This document shows positions 5,558 through 6,492 of a DNA stretch of 6,492 bases, one piece after another. Numbering within the stretch: the first letter of the stretch is position 1; every line of letters starts with the position of its first letter. The DNA is taken from positions 1 to 6,492 of the forward strand of contig JALLON010000152.1 of assembly GCA_027717925.1 (NCBI GenBank), read 5' to 3'. The stretch comes from Acidobacteria bacterium AH-259-G07 (lineage in GTDB: Bacteria > Acidobacteriota > UBA6911 > RPQK01 > JADFOI01). The notes below the pieces were generated by a model. That model was not told the origin of the DNA. It saw only the letters and a list, made by a program, of their open reading frames with translations, and did not search any database. The position numbers and the translations under genes are program-made.

Positions 5558-6492
5558 ATGGCGAGACCTGTAACGCTTTTTACCGGACAATGGGCTGATT
5601 TGGACTTCGAGACGATCTGCCAAAAGGCCCAGGATTTTGGCTACGATGGCGTCGAGTTGGCCTGTTGGGGAGATCACTTTGATGTCCACAAGGCATTAGA
5701 AGAAGACGGCTACTGTGAGCAGCGATGGGAAATTCTCAACAAACACGCACTCAAGTGCTTCGCCGTAAGTAACCATCTGGTAGGGCAGGCCGTATGCGAT
5801 AACATTGACAACCGTCATAAGAGCATCCTCCCCCCCCATGTCTGGGAAGACGGCGATCAAGAGGGAGTTCGCCAGCGAGCTGCCGAGGAGATGAAGAATA
5901 CGGCCCGCGCCGCTGCCCGGTTTGGGCTTAAGGTGGTCAACGGCTTTACAGGAAGCAGCATTTGGCACCTTTTGTATTCCTTTCCGCCGGTGGAGCCACA
6001 GTCGGTCGATGCCGGTTACAAAGACTTGGCAGATCGTTGGAATCCCATTCTCGATGTTTTCGACCAGGTCGGAGTTCGTTTTGCACTGGAAGCTCATCCC
6101 ACCGAGATCGCTTTTGATATCTCCAGTGCTGAACGCGCCTTGCAGGCCTTGAATCACCGTGAGACCTTCGGCTTCAACTTCGATCCCAGTCACTTTGGCT
6201 ACCAGGGAGTCGATTACGTCGCCTTTATTCGAACTTTTCGGGATCGAATTTACCATGTCCACATGAAGGACGTGTATTGGTCTGCGACACCCCGACGTTC
6301 AGGAGTTTTTGGAGGTCATCTGCCTTTTGGTCATCCGGACCGGTTCTGGGATTTCCGTTCTCTGGGCCGCGGCAGCATCCGATTTGAGGAAGTGATTCGG
6401 GCCCTCAACGAGATCGGCTACCAAGGCCCCCTTTCGGTGGAGTGGGAGGACAGCGGAATGGACCGGGAACACGGGGCCGCCGAGGCGGCTGC
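5558..6492 (+). CDS. Sugar phosphate isomerase/epimerase-like TIM-barrel protein, C-terminus cut by window edge
   Basis: The open frame from the ATG at 5558 gives 311 residues without a stop to the right edge. It belongs to the xylose isomerase-like / AP endonuclease family 2 TIM-barrel superfamily (COG1082-type), cytoplasmic metal enzymes that isomerise or epimerise sugars, sugar acids or inositol derivatives. Strand and helix order is typical: TLFTG at 6-10, then YDGVELACWGDHF (29-41). Probable metal ligands sit at the ends of later strands: E178 in LEAHPTE, D209 (with H212) in FNFDPSHFG, H235 in YHVHMKD, and E295 in LSVEWED. A conserved-looking NGFTGSSIWH (128-137) follows the fourth helix. 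The longest uninterrupted homopolymer in the gene is C8 at 5830-5837. From recollection of close relatives only a few dozen residues should be missing. It is transcribed away from the transporter operon, so a shared pathway is possible but not shown. Exact substrate is unknown. Confidence 0.9.
   Translation, partial: MARPVTLFTGQWADLDFETICQKAQDFGYDGVELACWGDHFDVHKALEEDGYCEQRWEILNKHALKCFAVSNHLVGQAVCDNIDNRHKSILPPHVWEDGDQEGVRQRAAEEMKNTARAAARFGLKVVNGFTGSSIWHLLYSFPPVEPQSVDAGYKDLADRWNPILDVFDQVGVRFALEAHPTEIAFDISSAERALQALNHRETFGFNFDPSHFGYQGVDYVAFIRTFRDRIYHVHMKDVYWSATPRRSGVFGGHLPFGHPDRFWDFRSLGRGSIRFEEVIRALNEIGYQGPLSVEWEDSGMDREHGAAEAA

Noticed and set aside
5696..6262. Minus-strand 188-codon open frame
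   Set aside because: It is antisense to the isomerase/epimerase, whose family motifs and metal ligands are intact across the same bases.

Overview
The window reads as bacterial chromosome of moderate GC with dense, tightly packed genes. Five genes run on the minus strand (positions 5129 down to 1) and one on the plus strand (5558 to the right edge). A 428-bp divergent intergenic region filled with short tandem repeats separates them. The gene families (SSS symporter with a long soluble insert, OPT transporter paired with a PqqD-like protein, ROK kinase, large-type sugar isomerase/epimerase) are what I would expect in Acidobacteriota, Verrucomicrobiota, Planctomycetota or a related lineage. 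That is an impression from family membership; nothing in the window fixes the taxon.

Minus-strand cluster in transcription order: an OPT-family transporter (5129-3135) with a strong ribosome binding site; a PqqD-like small protein (3135-2806) whose start overlaps the OPT stop by one base; a ROK-family sugar kinase (2762-1803) after a 43-bp gap; a 45-residue single-span membrane protein (1800-1663) 2 bp behind the kinase; and a sodium:solute symporter (1666 to beyond the left edge) whose start overlaps the small protein's stop by four bases (ATGA). The spacing indicates one operon. It combines two secondary transporters, a sugar kinase, a small peptide-binding-type domain protein and a small membrane protein, which suggests uptake and first phosphorylation of nutrients, possibly peptides and a sugar or amino sugar. 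No substrate can be assigned from sequence alone.

Intergenic region 5130-5557: three separate short-repeat arrays lie within about 310 bp. They are 17 perfect copies of GGAGNCA (5202-5320), a GTTGRAA-type array present on both strands so that it forms an imperfect inverted repeat (5326-5426), and seven copies of ATTCTGR (5464-5512). A weak promoter candidate for the minus-strand operon sits at the edge of the first array.

Plus strand: a sugar phosphate isomerase/epimerase-like TIM-barrel protein (5558 to beyond the right edge, 311 residues visible) with its own good ribosome binding site and a complete apparent metal-ligand set.

The items most worth a second look are the translationally coupled OPT/PqqD-like pair with no peptide-modification enzyme in the window, the tiny membrane protein coupled to the symporter, the ROK kinase that has lost all four zinc ligands, and the triple repeat cluster.
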